The position numbers were made by a program, and so were the translations under genes. Shown here piece by piece: positions 1-5,964 of a stretch of DNA of 5,964 nucleotides (its first letter is position 1; each line of letters begins with the position of its first letter). Below the pieces are notes generated by a model that worked only from the letters and a program-made list of their open reading frames with translations, ran no database searches and was not told the origin of the DNA. Origin of the DNA: Bacteroidales bacterium (GTDB taxonomy: Bacteria > Bacteroidota > Bacteroidia > Bacteroidales > UBA932); contig JAKSKA010000094.1 in assembly GCA_024401915.1 (NCBI GenBank), positions 1 through 5,964 of the forward strand, in the 5' to 3' direction.

Positions 1-827
1 GCAAGGGCCTCGCAGATGGAGTTAGACGTCCCTTCGTAAAAGCTTGGAAGACAGAATATCGATGCGTCACGATATATGCTCCCGGTCATCTTCGACGCAT
101 CCTCGAAACGGAAAATCTCCTCCAGTCCATTCCTGCGGATGAGATCGAGGCATTTGAGAAGATACTTCGAATCCCTGTTTCTGCCATACCAGATGATGTC
201 GAACCGTTCACCGGCGTCCCTGAGCTCTGCGGCTGCCGCAATGAGTCCGAGTGCGTTCTTGCGCCTGCATATCCTTGCCGTTACGACTATGCGGCCGGGC
301 AGGGGCGCATCTGATGAGGGGACAAACTTTTCAAGTTCCACGAAATTGGGAATCGTGGAGAGACGGTCCGACAAACTCCCGAAATGCCGCTTGATGAAAT
401 CCGTCTGGGCGAATGAATTGCAAACCACCCTGTCCGCGTATCTCCTGTAGAAAGCGAAGCGAAGAGCGTCGTGAAGATGGTAGGAAAGATTGAAATTCCG
501 TTCGGAAACGACAAGTTTCAATGACGGACAAAGTCTTTTTACCAGGCAGGCTTTTACATTGGTCCCGGCGAGGAATGATATCAGCACCTCGCAGTCGCTC
601 TCATTCAAACGGTCGGCAATCTTCCGGACGATGCCCAGGTCTCCTTTCGAATCGATCCTGACAAGGGGTACGGATGCGGCGGAGAGCCTGTCGGAATAGA
701 AATCGCCTTCCCTGTATGTAATCACCTCGACGTCGTTCCCTGCTTCCTTGAGCATACAGGCAAGCCCGACGAACTGCTTTTCAGCGCCGCCGAGACGGAG
801 AGAAGATATCAGACAGGCGATTTTCAT
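1..827 (-). CDS. GT4-family glycosyltransferase, 3' end cut by window edge
   Basis: The minus-strand frame opens with ATG at 825-827 and stays open to the left edge, giving 275 codons with no stop. The product resembles GT-B fold, retaining glycosyltransferases of family GT4, which move a sugar from a nucleotide-sugar donor onto a growing glycan at the cytoplasmic membrane face. The N-terminus MKIACLISSLRLGGAEKQF is the usual first strand and glycine-rich loop (GGAEKQF, residues 13-19). A linker motif IPNFVE lies at 159-164, and a second Rossmann half begins near 179 with the RICRRKN donor-site segment at 185-191. An EX7E motif (E265 and E273, in YEGTSNSICEA) sits at the very end of the visible part. 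Family members are usually 350-400 residues, so roughly the last quarter is missing. It is divergent from a Wzi-like capsule gene, which suggests exopolysaccharide or capsule synthesis; the sugar and acceptor cannot be told from sequence. The ATG is the natural start because it begins the first Rossmann strand. Confidence 0.88.
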   Translation of the reverse strand, partial: MKIACLISSLRLGGAEKQFVGLACMLKEAGNDVEVITYREGDFYSDRLSAASVPLVRIDSKGDLGIVRKIADRLNESDCEVLISFLAGTNVKACLVKRLCPSLKLVVSERNFNLSYHLHDALRFAFYRRYADRVVCNSFAQTDFIKRHFGSLSDRLSTIPNFVELEKFVPSSDAPLPGRIVVTARICRRKNALGLIAAAAELRDAGERFDIIWYGRNRDSKYLLKCLDLIRRNGLEEIFRFEDASKMTGSIYRDASIFCLPSFYEGTSNSICEAL

Positions 828-834
828 CAAACGT

Positions 835-842
835 CAAAGGTA
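835..842 (-). promoter_or_regulatory. Bacteroidota -7 promoter box for the glycosyltransferase
   Basis: Read on the minus strand this is TACCTTTG, a full match to the TAnnTTTG box used by the Bacteroidota primary sigma factor. It ends 7 nt before the ATG at 827, so the predicted RNA start would leave a leader of only a few bases. No good -33 TTTG is visible at the expected 19-21 nt upstream. The call rests on the -7 match and its position. Confidence 0.6.
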
Positions 843-865
843 GGAATAATTGACGAAAAAATAAC

Positions 866-873
866 TACTTTTG
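866..873 (+). promoter_or_regulatory. Bacteroidota -7 promoter box for the Wzi-like gene
   Basis: TACTTTTG matches TAnnTTTG and ends 4 nt before the ATG at 878, so the predicted transcription start falls at or next to the start codon (leaderless). A TTG at 850-852 is only 13 nt upstream, too close for a normal -33 element. The box lies inside a short palindrome, CTAC-TTTT-GTAG, at 865-876. Confidence 0.55.
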
Positions 874-877
874 TAGA

Positions 878-2314
878 ATGAATGATTTCGTAATCTCAGC
901 ACTTCTGCTCGGAGCACTGTCCTCCGACGGCAATATGCCATTCTGGAGTTATGCCAACCAATATGGCATTATGCCGGTCACGAGCGGAGCCGTCACGCTG
1001 GTCCAGGCGGGAACACAATATGATGAAAGCAAGGATTTCCAGTGGAAATGGGGTGCGGGAGCGGCTGTGCTCACCGACCATTTCAGACCGGTGGAGTTCT
1101 TCCCGGACGAGCTCTTCGCCAGCGTAAAATGGAAAGCGCTCAGCCTTGATCTCGGGATGAAGCGCTGTAGTCAGGATTACCTGGGCGTCGACCCGGGCCT
1201 GGGAACATTGTCAACCACTGCCGGGAATGTCGAGAGAAGCGGCAATTGCAGATCCTGGCCAGGGTACAGTTTCAACATGGACCGGCTCAATATCCCCGGC
1301 ACCAACGGCCATCTGCAGCTGAGTGCCGCATTCGGAGATTACATGACCACCGACAGCCGGTATATGAAGGGAGCGATGGTACACAACTCCGCCCTGTATC
1401 TTACCGGCCTCTTCGGCAGGTTTGACATTACCATAGGCTTGGACAACTGGGCCCTGTGGCGTGGAAAAGACCCTGAAGGGCGGAAAGCGCCATCCTCATT
1501 CAGCGATTATATACGTGTTCTTCTTGGAAAAAGTGCAGCACCGGACGGACCGCTCGTGGACAGGTTCAACGTGCTTGGAGACCAACGGGGACGCGAACAT
1601 CTCAAACTCGGATGGAAAGGGGACGGCTGGAAGTTGTCCGCGCAGCACGACATCACCTATAATGACAAGTCGGGAATGCGTTTCGAGAATTTCCCGGACG
1701 GCGTCAACACCATCGCCTTCTCATTCGACGACAAGGACAAATGGGTGAGCAGCATCGTCTATGAGTACCAGTACACGATGTACCAGTCCGGGACCAGGCT
1801 GGACCCGGAATTCGATGATGAAGGGAACCCGATACCATTGGGCCCGGGGATGTCTTTCACGGGAAAGGACAACTACTTCAACAATTCCGAATATAAATCC
1901 GGATGGACACATCACGGGATGACGGTCGGCAATCCGCTTTCCTATCCGAAAGGCACCCGGGGCGGGAGCTGGAATCCGGCGGGAGTGGTTCTCGGCGTCG
2001 AGAACAACAGGCTCAAGGCGCACCACGTCGGCCTCAGCGGAAAACTCTTCCACCATTATCCCTACAAGCTGATGCTCACCTATACGCAGGCGTACGGTAT
2101 GTACGATATCCCTTACATCGAACCCTCGCAGGCAAACCACGAATGGGGAACGGTCAAGGAAACACCTCTGCACCAGTTCAGCGGAGGGTTCACCGGCATA
2201 ATCCCTATGCTTGGCGGAAAACTTCAGATACTTCCGGGCATCTATGCCGATGCCGGCCAGGTGCTCGGGAATTCCTTTGGCGCCACTCTCGGTCTCAAGT
2301 GGATTATTCGCTAA
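878..2314 (+). CDS. Wzi-family capsule assembly outer-membrane protein
   Basis: The 478-residue product resembles the Bacteroidota Wzi family (Caps_assemb_Wzi type), outer-membrane beta-barrels; the Klebsiella namesake helps attach capsule polysaccharide to the cell surface. Recognisable family features are the N-terminal SSDGNMPFWSYANQYG segment (15-30), the IPGTNGHLQLSAAFGD strand (139-154) after a gap rich in aromatics and glycine, and the hallmark block DNYFNNSEYKSGWTHHG (331-347) followed by TVGNPL. Alternating strands continue to the C-terminal FGATLGLKWIIR, a plausible last barrel strand, although it ends in Arg rather than an aromatic residue. Length is close to the usual 450-500. The start is odd: residues 1-16 are hydrophobic, but the first basic residue is K52, so there is no normal n-region, and the PFW motif comes only 20 residues in. 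An in-frame stop at 851-853 with no start codon after it rules out a longer form. The divergent glycosyltransferase supports a polysaccharide role. Family assignment is by recalled motifs. Confidence 0.85.
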   Translation: MNDFVISALLLGALSSDGNMPFWSYANQYGIMPVTSGAVTLVQAGTQYDESKDFQWKWGAGAAVLTDHFRPVEFFPDELFASVKWKALSLDLGMKRCSQDYLGVDPGLGTLSTTAGNVERSGNCRSWPGYSFNMDRLNIPGTNGHLQLSAAFGDYMTTDSRYMKGAMVHNSALYLTGLFGRFDITIGLDNWALWRGKDPEGRKAPSSFSDYIRVLLGKSAAPDGPLVDRFNVLGDQRGREHLKLGWKGDGWKLSAQHDITYNDKSGMRFENFPDGVNTIAFSFDDKDKWVSSIVYEYQYTMYQSGTRLDPEFDDEGNPIPLGPGMSFTGKDNYFNNSEYKSGWTHHGMTVGNPLSYPKGTRGGSWNPAGVVLGVENNRLKAHHVGLSGKLFHHYPYKLMLTYTQAYGMYDIPYIEPSQANHEWGTVKETPLHQFSGGFTGIIPMLGGKLQILPGIYADAGQVLGNSFGATLGLKWIIR

Positions 2315-2348
2315 AGTTTCATATCTTTGGGGGTATGAAACTTTTTTT
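2313..2348 (+). terminator. Perfect hairpin plus T-run between the Wzi-like gene and polA
   Basis: The arms AAAGTTTCATA (2313-2323) and TATGAAACTTT (2334-2344) are exact reverse complements, 11 bp, around a 10-nt loop (2324-2333). A run of seven T spans 2342-2348, four of them beyond the stem. This has the shape of an intrinsic terminator for the upstream gene, starting inside its TAA stop codon. The stem is A/T-rich with only two G-C pairs, so termination may be weak. It also covers the polA -7 box (left arm and loop) and the polA ATG (right arm), so it may instead, or also, control polA expression. Confidence 0.5.
2322..2329 (+). promoter_or_regulatory. Bacteroidota -7 promoter box for polA
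   Basis: TATCTTTG is a full match to TAnnTTTG and ends 5 nt before the polA ATG at 2335, so the predicted transcription start coincides with the start codon and polA mRNA would be leaderless. Nothing resembling TTTG is visible 19-21 nt upstream, inside the end of the preceding gene. The box lies within the inverted repeat at 2313-2344. Confidence 0.6.
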
Positions 2349-4893
2349 GATCGATGGCCACGCGCTGGTGTTCAAGATGTACTATGCATTCCTCGGACGC
2401 CCTATGGTCAATTCCAAAGGTGTGGACACGTCCATCCTTTTCGGCTTTACAAAATATCTCCTTGAACTTATCAAGAGGGAGGAACCTTCCCATCTCGCCG
2501 TGAGTTTCGACCCTCCCGGAGGCACTTTCCGCAACCGGATGTATCCGGAATACAAGGCCAACCGTGGTGAAACTCCCCAGCTTGTGATAGATGCGCTCGA
2601 GCCTCTCACCGGGATTGTGAAATCCCTCGGCATCCCTGTCCTGATGGTAAAGGACTTCGAGGCCGACGACGTTATCGGCACTGCGGCAAAACGCTTTGCC
2701 TCAGAGGGTTTCGAAGTGTATATGGTCACTCCCGACAAGGATTACGGCCAGCTCGTCGCTCCCGGGATCTTCCAGTACAAACCAGGCAAGGCTGGCGGGG
2801 AGAACGAGGTGCTTGGCGAGGCCGAGGTCTGCGCGAAATGGGGGATAGAGCGTACGGAGCAGGTCGTGGACGTGCTTGCGATATGCGGCGACAGCTCCGA
2901 CAACGTTCCCGGTGTGCAGGGTGTCGGACCGGTTGGTGCAGCGAAACTTCTTGCCGCCCACGGGAACGTGCAGGGGATATATGACCACCTTGACGCGCTT
3001 ACTCCGCGTATGCGCTCGCTCTTCGAGGCCGCTCGTGACCACATCGGCCTCAGCCGTGAGCTGGTCACGATCAGAACGGACGTCCCGATTGACGTCACCG
3101 CCGACGAAATGCGCCTGAATGCGTTCCAGACACCAGAATTCAATGCGCTTGTGGCGGAGTATGAGATGTTCTCCCTCAAGAAGCTGCTGCCCGAAAAGGC
3201 CGGAGCACCGAAGGCGGAAAGCCGGAAAGTGACTGTCTCGGGCACCACCTTCCTGACCCTGAACCTGAAGGGCGGGGAACTTTGGCTGAAGGATGACTCG
3301 GGCGTGCGCCACGCTTCGCCTGAAACTTTCCGGAAAGAGCTGGAAGACACTTCCACGGCCAAGGCCGGGATGGAACTGAAGAGTCTTGTAAACAGTTTGC
3401 AGCGCGAGTGGAATATCTCCCTCGGCGGCCGCCTCCTGGATGTGGAACTTATGCACTATGTGCTTGACCCTGAACGCAGTCACGCCTTCGAGGACCTGAC
3501 CCTGGAGTACCTCGGCAGTGAGGCCGCCCCGATAGCGGCGGACCAGTCCGACAGCCTTTTCGGTGAAGATGGCGATGCCGCTGCCGATTTCGGAACGGAA
3601 ACGGAAAGGATAGCCTCCCTCTGCTCCCGTGTCCTCGCCGACCTCGAAGCCTCCGATGATGCGCTGAAACTCTACAATGGCATCGAGGAGCCCCTGCTGC
3701 GCGTGCTGAGCCGTATGGAGCTCAACGGCGTGAAAGTGGACGTGCGCTCCCTCAAGGAGTTCGCGGACACGCTGAAGACCGGCATCGTGGCCGAGGAAGC
3801 GAAGGTGAGGGAGATTGCCGGCAACCCCTCCCTGAATCTGAACTCCCCGAAGCAGATAGGGGAACTGGTCTTCGAACAGCTGAAACTGGACCCCTCGGAG
3901 AAGAAGTCGAAGACGGGCAGGTGGCCCACTGACGAGGAGACGCTCTCCGCTCTTGCCGACCGCAGTCCGGTGATTGATTCGATCCTCGAATACAGGGGGC
4001 TGACGAAGCTTCTGAACACCTATATCGAGCCTTTCCCGGGCTATATCAGCGAGCGTGACGGACGCGTGCACACCACTTTCAACCAGGCCCTCACGAGCAC
4101 GGGACGACTAAGCAGCTCGAACCCCAACCTGCAGAACATCCCGATTCGCACAGAGCGCGGCCGCGAGATACGCAAGGCTTTCGTGGCGGAGAAGCCCGGC
4201 TACGTGATAATGTCGGCCGACTATTCACAGATAGAGCTCAGGCTGATGGCCCATTTCAGCGGGGACGCCAACCTCGTCGCCGCATTCCGCTCGGGGCAGG
4301 ATGTCCACGCTTCCACGGCGTCCAGGATCTTCCACGTACCGGTTGAGGAAGTTAGCGCTGACCAGCGCAGGATGGCGAAAACCGTCAATTTCGGCATTAT
4401 GTACGGAATGTCCGCGTTCGGGCTCGCACAACGGCTGAAATGCCCTCGCGGAGAGGCGCAGCAGCTGATTAAGGATTATTTCGCCACCTTCCCGTCGATA
4501 CGCGGATGGATAGACGCTACGCTTTCGAAGGCGAGGACCGACGGCTATGTGTCCACCCTTCTCGGAAGGCGCCGCTATGTCCCTGACCTCAACAGCAGCA
4601 ACGGCAATATCCGCGCGCTGGCGGAGCGGAATGCAATAAACGCCCCTATCCAGGGCACTGCCGCCGACATTATGAAAATAGCGATGATCAGGGTAGACAA
4701 AGCTCTTTCCGAGGCTGGTTGCGAGTCACGGATAGTGCTCCAGATCCACGACGAACTGCTGCTCGAAGTGCCTGAACGGGAGGTGGAGAAGGTGTCCTCG
4801 ATCCTGAAGGAAGGTATGGAAAATGCGATGGAACTCTCGGTTCCCCTGACTGTAGAATGTAATTATGGCAAAAATTGGCTTGATGCCCATTGA
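2335..4893 (+). CDS. polA: DNA polymerase I
   Basis: The 852-residue product fills gaps and removes RNA primers in replication and excision repair. Residues 1 to about 290 are the 5' nuclease: the expected acidic residues are present (D7, D59, E109, D111, D112, D134, D136, D186, D189), with a helix-hairpin-helix-like segment near 190-206 (NVPGVQGVGPVGAAKLL). Residues about 297-445 fill the place of the 3'-5' exonuclease but lack its catalytic motifs: there is no DxE, and TLNLKGG stands where it would be expected. The polymerase domain follows. Motif A is DYSQIELR (D629, E634), motif B is RRMAKTVNFGIMYG (R678, K682, F686, Y690) and motif C is HDE (H805, D806, E807). Its length is near that of proofreading-deficient Taq enzyme (832). 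The start is at MKLFLIDGH, the usual PolA N-terminus. The same frame stays open upstream to 1903, but that stretch lies over the Wzi-like gene and resembles nothing. The 3' end overlaps the sigma gene by 29 nt, suggesting one operon. Confidence 0.97.
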   Translation: MKLFLIDGHALVFKMYYAFLGRPMVNSKGVDTSILFGFTKYLLELIKREEPSHLAVSFDPPGGTFRNRMYPEYKANRGETPQLVIDALEPLTGIVKSLGIPVLMVKDFEADDVIGTAAKRFASEGFEVYMVTPDKDYGQLVAPGIFQYKPGKAGGENEVLGEAEVCAKWGIERTEQVVDVLAICGDSSDNVPGVQGVGPVGAAKLLAAHGNVQGIYDHLDALTPRMRSLFEAARDHIGLSRELVTIRTDVPIDVTADEMRLNAFQTPEFNALVAEYEMFSLKKLLPEKAGAPKAESRKVTVSGTTFLTLNLKGGELWLKDDSGVRHASPETFRKELEDTSTAKAGMELKSLVNSLQREWNISLGGRLLDVELMHYVLDPERSHAFEDLTLEYLGSEAAPIAADQSDSLFGEDGDAAADFGTETERIASLCSRVLADLEASDDALKLYNGIEEPLLRVLSRMELNGVKVDVRSLKEFADTLKTGIVAEEAKVREIAGNPSLNLNSPKQIGELVFEQLKLDPSEKKSKTGRWPTDEETLSALADRSPVIDSILEYRGLTKLLNTYIEPFPGYISERDGRVHTTFNQALTSTGRLSSSNPNLQNIPIRTERGREIRKAFVAEKPGYVIMSADYSQIELRLMAHFSGDANLVAAFRSGQDVHASTASRIFHVPVEEVSADQRRMAKTVNFGIMYGMSAFGLAQRLKCPRGEAQQLIKDYFATFPSIRGWIDATLSKARTDGYVSTLLGRRRYVPDLNSSNGNIRALAERNAINAPIQGTAADIMKIAMIRVDKALSEAGCESRIVLQIHDELLLEVPEREVEKVSSILKEGMENAMELSVPLTVECNYGKNWLDAH

Positions 4894-5464
4894 TGAAATG
4901 GTCCGCAGGGCCATCATCGGAGACGGTACGGCATTCACCGCACTGTGGGATACGCACATAGATGCGCTCAAATCCTTCTTGAAAGGCTCGATCAAGGGCC
5001 TGGACGAGTTCGAGATAGACGATATCTGCTCGCGGAGCTTCGAAAAGGCTTTCCGGCAGATAGGTTCGTACGATCCGTCCCTGAGCCAGTTCGGTACCTG
5101 GCTGCGTTCCATAGCCTATCACACTGCACTCGACGTGCTGGACCAGAAGCAGCGAGCACAGGGCAAACTCGTCAGCCTCGAGGACGGACTCTCGACCGGG
5201 ATGGCGGCTTTTACCGGCGATGACGCATCCCCTCTCGACACGATAATCGAGAACGAAGACCGGGAGGAGACGGAGAACTGCATAGAGGGCCTTCCCGAGC
5301 TGTACCGGAAAGTGGCCGAACTGCGTCTCGTCAACGGACTGCAGTACAAGGAGATAGCGGAGGAACTCCAGCTTGAGCTCAATACTGTACGGACCCGGAT
5401 AAGGAGAGCGAAATCCCTCATAGAGAAAAGCCGCAAGGGCAATTGCGAAAGTAATGGAAAATAG
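4865..5464 (+). CDS. ECF-type RNA polymerase sigma factor
   Basis: The 199-residue protein has the two-domain layout of ECF (group 4) sigma-70 factors, which direct RNA polymerase to specific promoters. Region 2 covers about 12-98: a first helix like RRAIIGDGTAFTALW (14-28), then the core- and -10-binding stretch FRQIGSYDPSLSQFGTWLRS (63-82) and AYHTALDVLDQKQR (84-97). After a linker rich in acidic residues (about 99-131), region 4 at about 132-191 holds the -35-binding helix-turn-helix: GLPELYRKVAELRLVNGLQYKEIA followed by NTVRTRIRRAKSLI (residues 142-165 and 173-186 in outline). There is no extra C-terminal domain. Start choice is uncertain: ATG at 4865, 4883 or 4898 are all in frame just ahead of region 2. 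The first two overlap polA by 29 and 11 nt; the third starts 4 nt after it. No Shine-Dalgarno helps decide. Translational coupling to polA is likely. No anti-sigma gene follows; thrS comes next. The target regulon is unknown. Confidence 0.88.
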   Translation: MAKIGLMPIDEMVRRAIIGDGTAFTALWDTHIDALKSFLKGSIKGLDEFEIDDICSRSFEKAFRQIGSYDPSLSQFGTWLRSIAYHTALDVLDQKQRAQGKLVSLEDGLSTGMAAFTGDDASPLDTIIENEDREETENCIEGLPELYRKVAELRLVNGLQYKEIAEELQLELNTVRTRIRRAKSLIEKSRKGNCESNGK

Positions 5465-5473
5465 TTATCTTTG
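5443..5473 (+). promoter_or_regulatory. Bacteroidota-type promoter for thrS
   Basis: A TTG at 5443-5445 and the -7 box TATCTTTG at 5466-5473 are separated by 20 nt, within the 19-21 nt spacing of the Bacteroidota consensus. This is the best promoter match in the window. The upstream element lies in the last codons of the sigma gene and the -7 box begins just after its stop. The predicted leader is about 18-20 nt, A/T-rich, with no Shine-Dalgarno, ending ATAAAG before the ATG at 5497. thrS can thus be transcribed apart from polA and the sigma gene. Confidence 0.65.
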
Positions 5474-5496
5474 CAGGCTAATAATTTTTTATAAAG

Positions 5497-5964
5497 ATGA
5501 CAATAGCATTTACTGACGGAACCATCCGCTCCTGGGATGAGGTCGAAACCAGAAAAATCTTCTGGCATTCTTCGGCGCATCTTATGGCTGAAGCGCTTGA
5601 AGCGCTTTATCCCGGCGTCAAATTCGGTGTAGGACCTGCAGTCGAAACCGGATTCTACTATGACGTCGATCTGGGAGACAGACAGATAAGTGAATCCGAC
5701 CTCAAGGCGATAGAAGACAAGATGATTGCACTCGCGAAGGCCAAGGAGACCTTCGAGCGCAAGGAAGTGTCCAAGGCCGACGCCCTGGCATATTTCAAGG
5801 CGAAGGGAGACCCTTACAAGTGCGAGCTTATCGAGGACCTCGAGGACGGGACAATCAGTTTCTATACGAACGGCGCCTTCACGGACCTTTGCCGCGGACC
5901 GCATATCAAGCACGTCGACGACATCAAGGCACTGAAGCTCACCGCCATTGCGGGTGCTTACTGG
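5497..5964 (+). CDS. thrS: Threonyl-tRNA synthetase lacking most of the TGS domain, 3' end cut by window edge
   Basis: The frame is open for 156 codons to the right edge; full enzymes are about 640 residues, so only the N-terminal editing region is seen. ThrRS charges tRNA-Thr with threonine and hydrolyses mischarged Ser-tRNA-Thr in its N2 domain. All four editing-site residues known from E. coli (H73, H77, C182, H186) have counterparts: H24 and H28 in WHSSAHL, C132 and H136 in DLCRGPH, with nearly identical spacing. GFYYD (52-56) and the closing KLTAIAGAYW (147-156) are also family signatures. The oddity is the N-terminus: HxxxH starts at residue 24 rather than about 73, so some 49 residues of the N1/TGS domain are missing. 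What remains, MTIAFTDGT, looks like the first TGS strand. A stop at 5482-5484 with no later start before 5497 excludes a longer protein. It is preceded by its own promoter match. The catalytic core lies outside the window. Confidence 0.93.
   Translation, partial: MTIAFTDGTIRSWDEVETRKIFWHSSAHLMAEALEALYPGVKFGVGPAVETGFYYDVDLGDRQISESDLKAIEDKMIALAKAKETFERKEVSKADALAYFKAKGDPYKCELIEDLEDGTISFYTNGAFTDLCRGPHIKHVDDIKALKLTAIAGAYW

Noticed and set aside
76..699. Plus-strand frames at the left edge
   Set aside because: They are shadows of the minus-strand glycosyltransferase, which has clear family motifs throughout.
1903..2334. In-frame 144-codon upstream extension of polA
   Set aside because: It lies wholly over the end of the Wzi-like gene in another frame, resembles no protein, and the canonical PolA N-terminus starts at 2335.
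2701..4071. Open frame of 456 codons antisense to polA
   Set aside because: Long antisense openness is a by-product of GC-rich codon use in polA; the translation is rich in Arg, His and Gln with no domain-like pattern and has no promoter match I could see.
5481..5492. ATAA-TTTT-TTAT palindrome before thrS
   Set aside because: Four A/T pairs are too weak for a terminator or a regulatory hairpin; more likely just an A/T-rich unstructured leader.
5590..5607. Tandem repeat GAAGCGCTT x2 in thrS
   Set aside because: It encodes an EALEAL helix stretch in the conserved region after HxxxH and is explained by the protein sequence.
5119..5913. Open frame of 264 codons antisense to the sigma gene and thrS
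   Set aside because: It crosses two well-supported plus-strand genes and their promoter, and its translation shows no recognisable domain.

Overview
The window looks like a chromosomal segment from a fairly GC-rich member of the Bacteroidota, probably Bacteroidales. The main evidence is four matches to the Bacteroidota-type -7 promoter box (TAnnTTTG), each just upstream of a gene start, with no clear Shine-Dalgarno sequences. A Bacteroidota-style Wzi-family outer-membrane protein supports this. I cannot assign a genus from the sequence.

Layout. (1) Positions 1-827, minus strand: N-terminal 275 codons of a GT4-type glycosyltransferase that runs off the left edge. (2) Positions 828-877: a 50-bp divergent promoter region with one -7 box facing each way. 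(3) Positions 878-2314, plus: a Wzi-like capsule assembly protein, apparently without a normal signal peptide. (4) Positions 2335-4893, plus: DNA polymerase I (polA), with an intact 5' nuclease and polymerase but a degenerate proofreading domain. (5) Positions 4865-5464, plus: an ECF-type sigma factor overlapping the end of polA. (6) Positions 5497-5964, plus: the first 156 codons of threonyl-tRNA synthetase (thrS), cut by the right edge, with intact editing-site residues but almost no N-terminal TGS domain.

The left third (glycosyltransferase plus Wzi) reads as the edge of a surface-polysaccharide locus. The right two thirds are housekeeping genes (DNA repair and replication, regulation, translation). 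At the junction, a perfect 11-bp inverted repeat begins in the wzi-like stop codon, contains the polA -7 box, takes in the polA start codon and is followed by a T-run. It may terminate wzi transcription and also hide the polA start codon in read-through RNA. polA and the sigma gene overlap and are probably co-transcribed; thrS has its own promoter match in the end of the sigma gene.

No RNA genes, mobile elements, CRISPR arrays or sizeable repeats were seen. Apart from short intergenic gaps (50, 20 and 32 bp) the window is fully coding. I see no clear novel multi-gene system. The most interesting points are the TGS-deleted ThrRS, the hairpin/promoter/start-codon overlap at polA, and the apparently leaderless starts.
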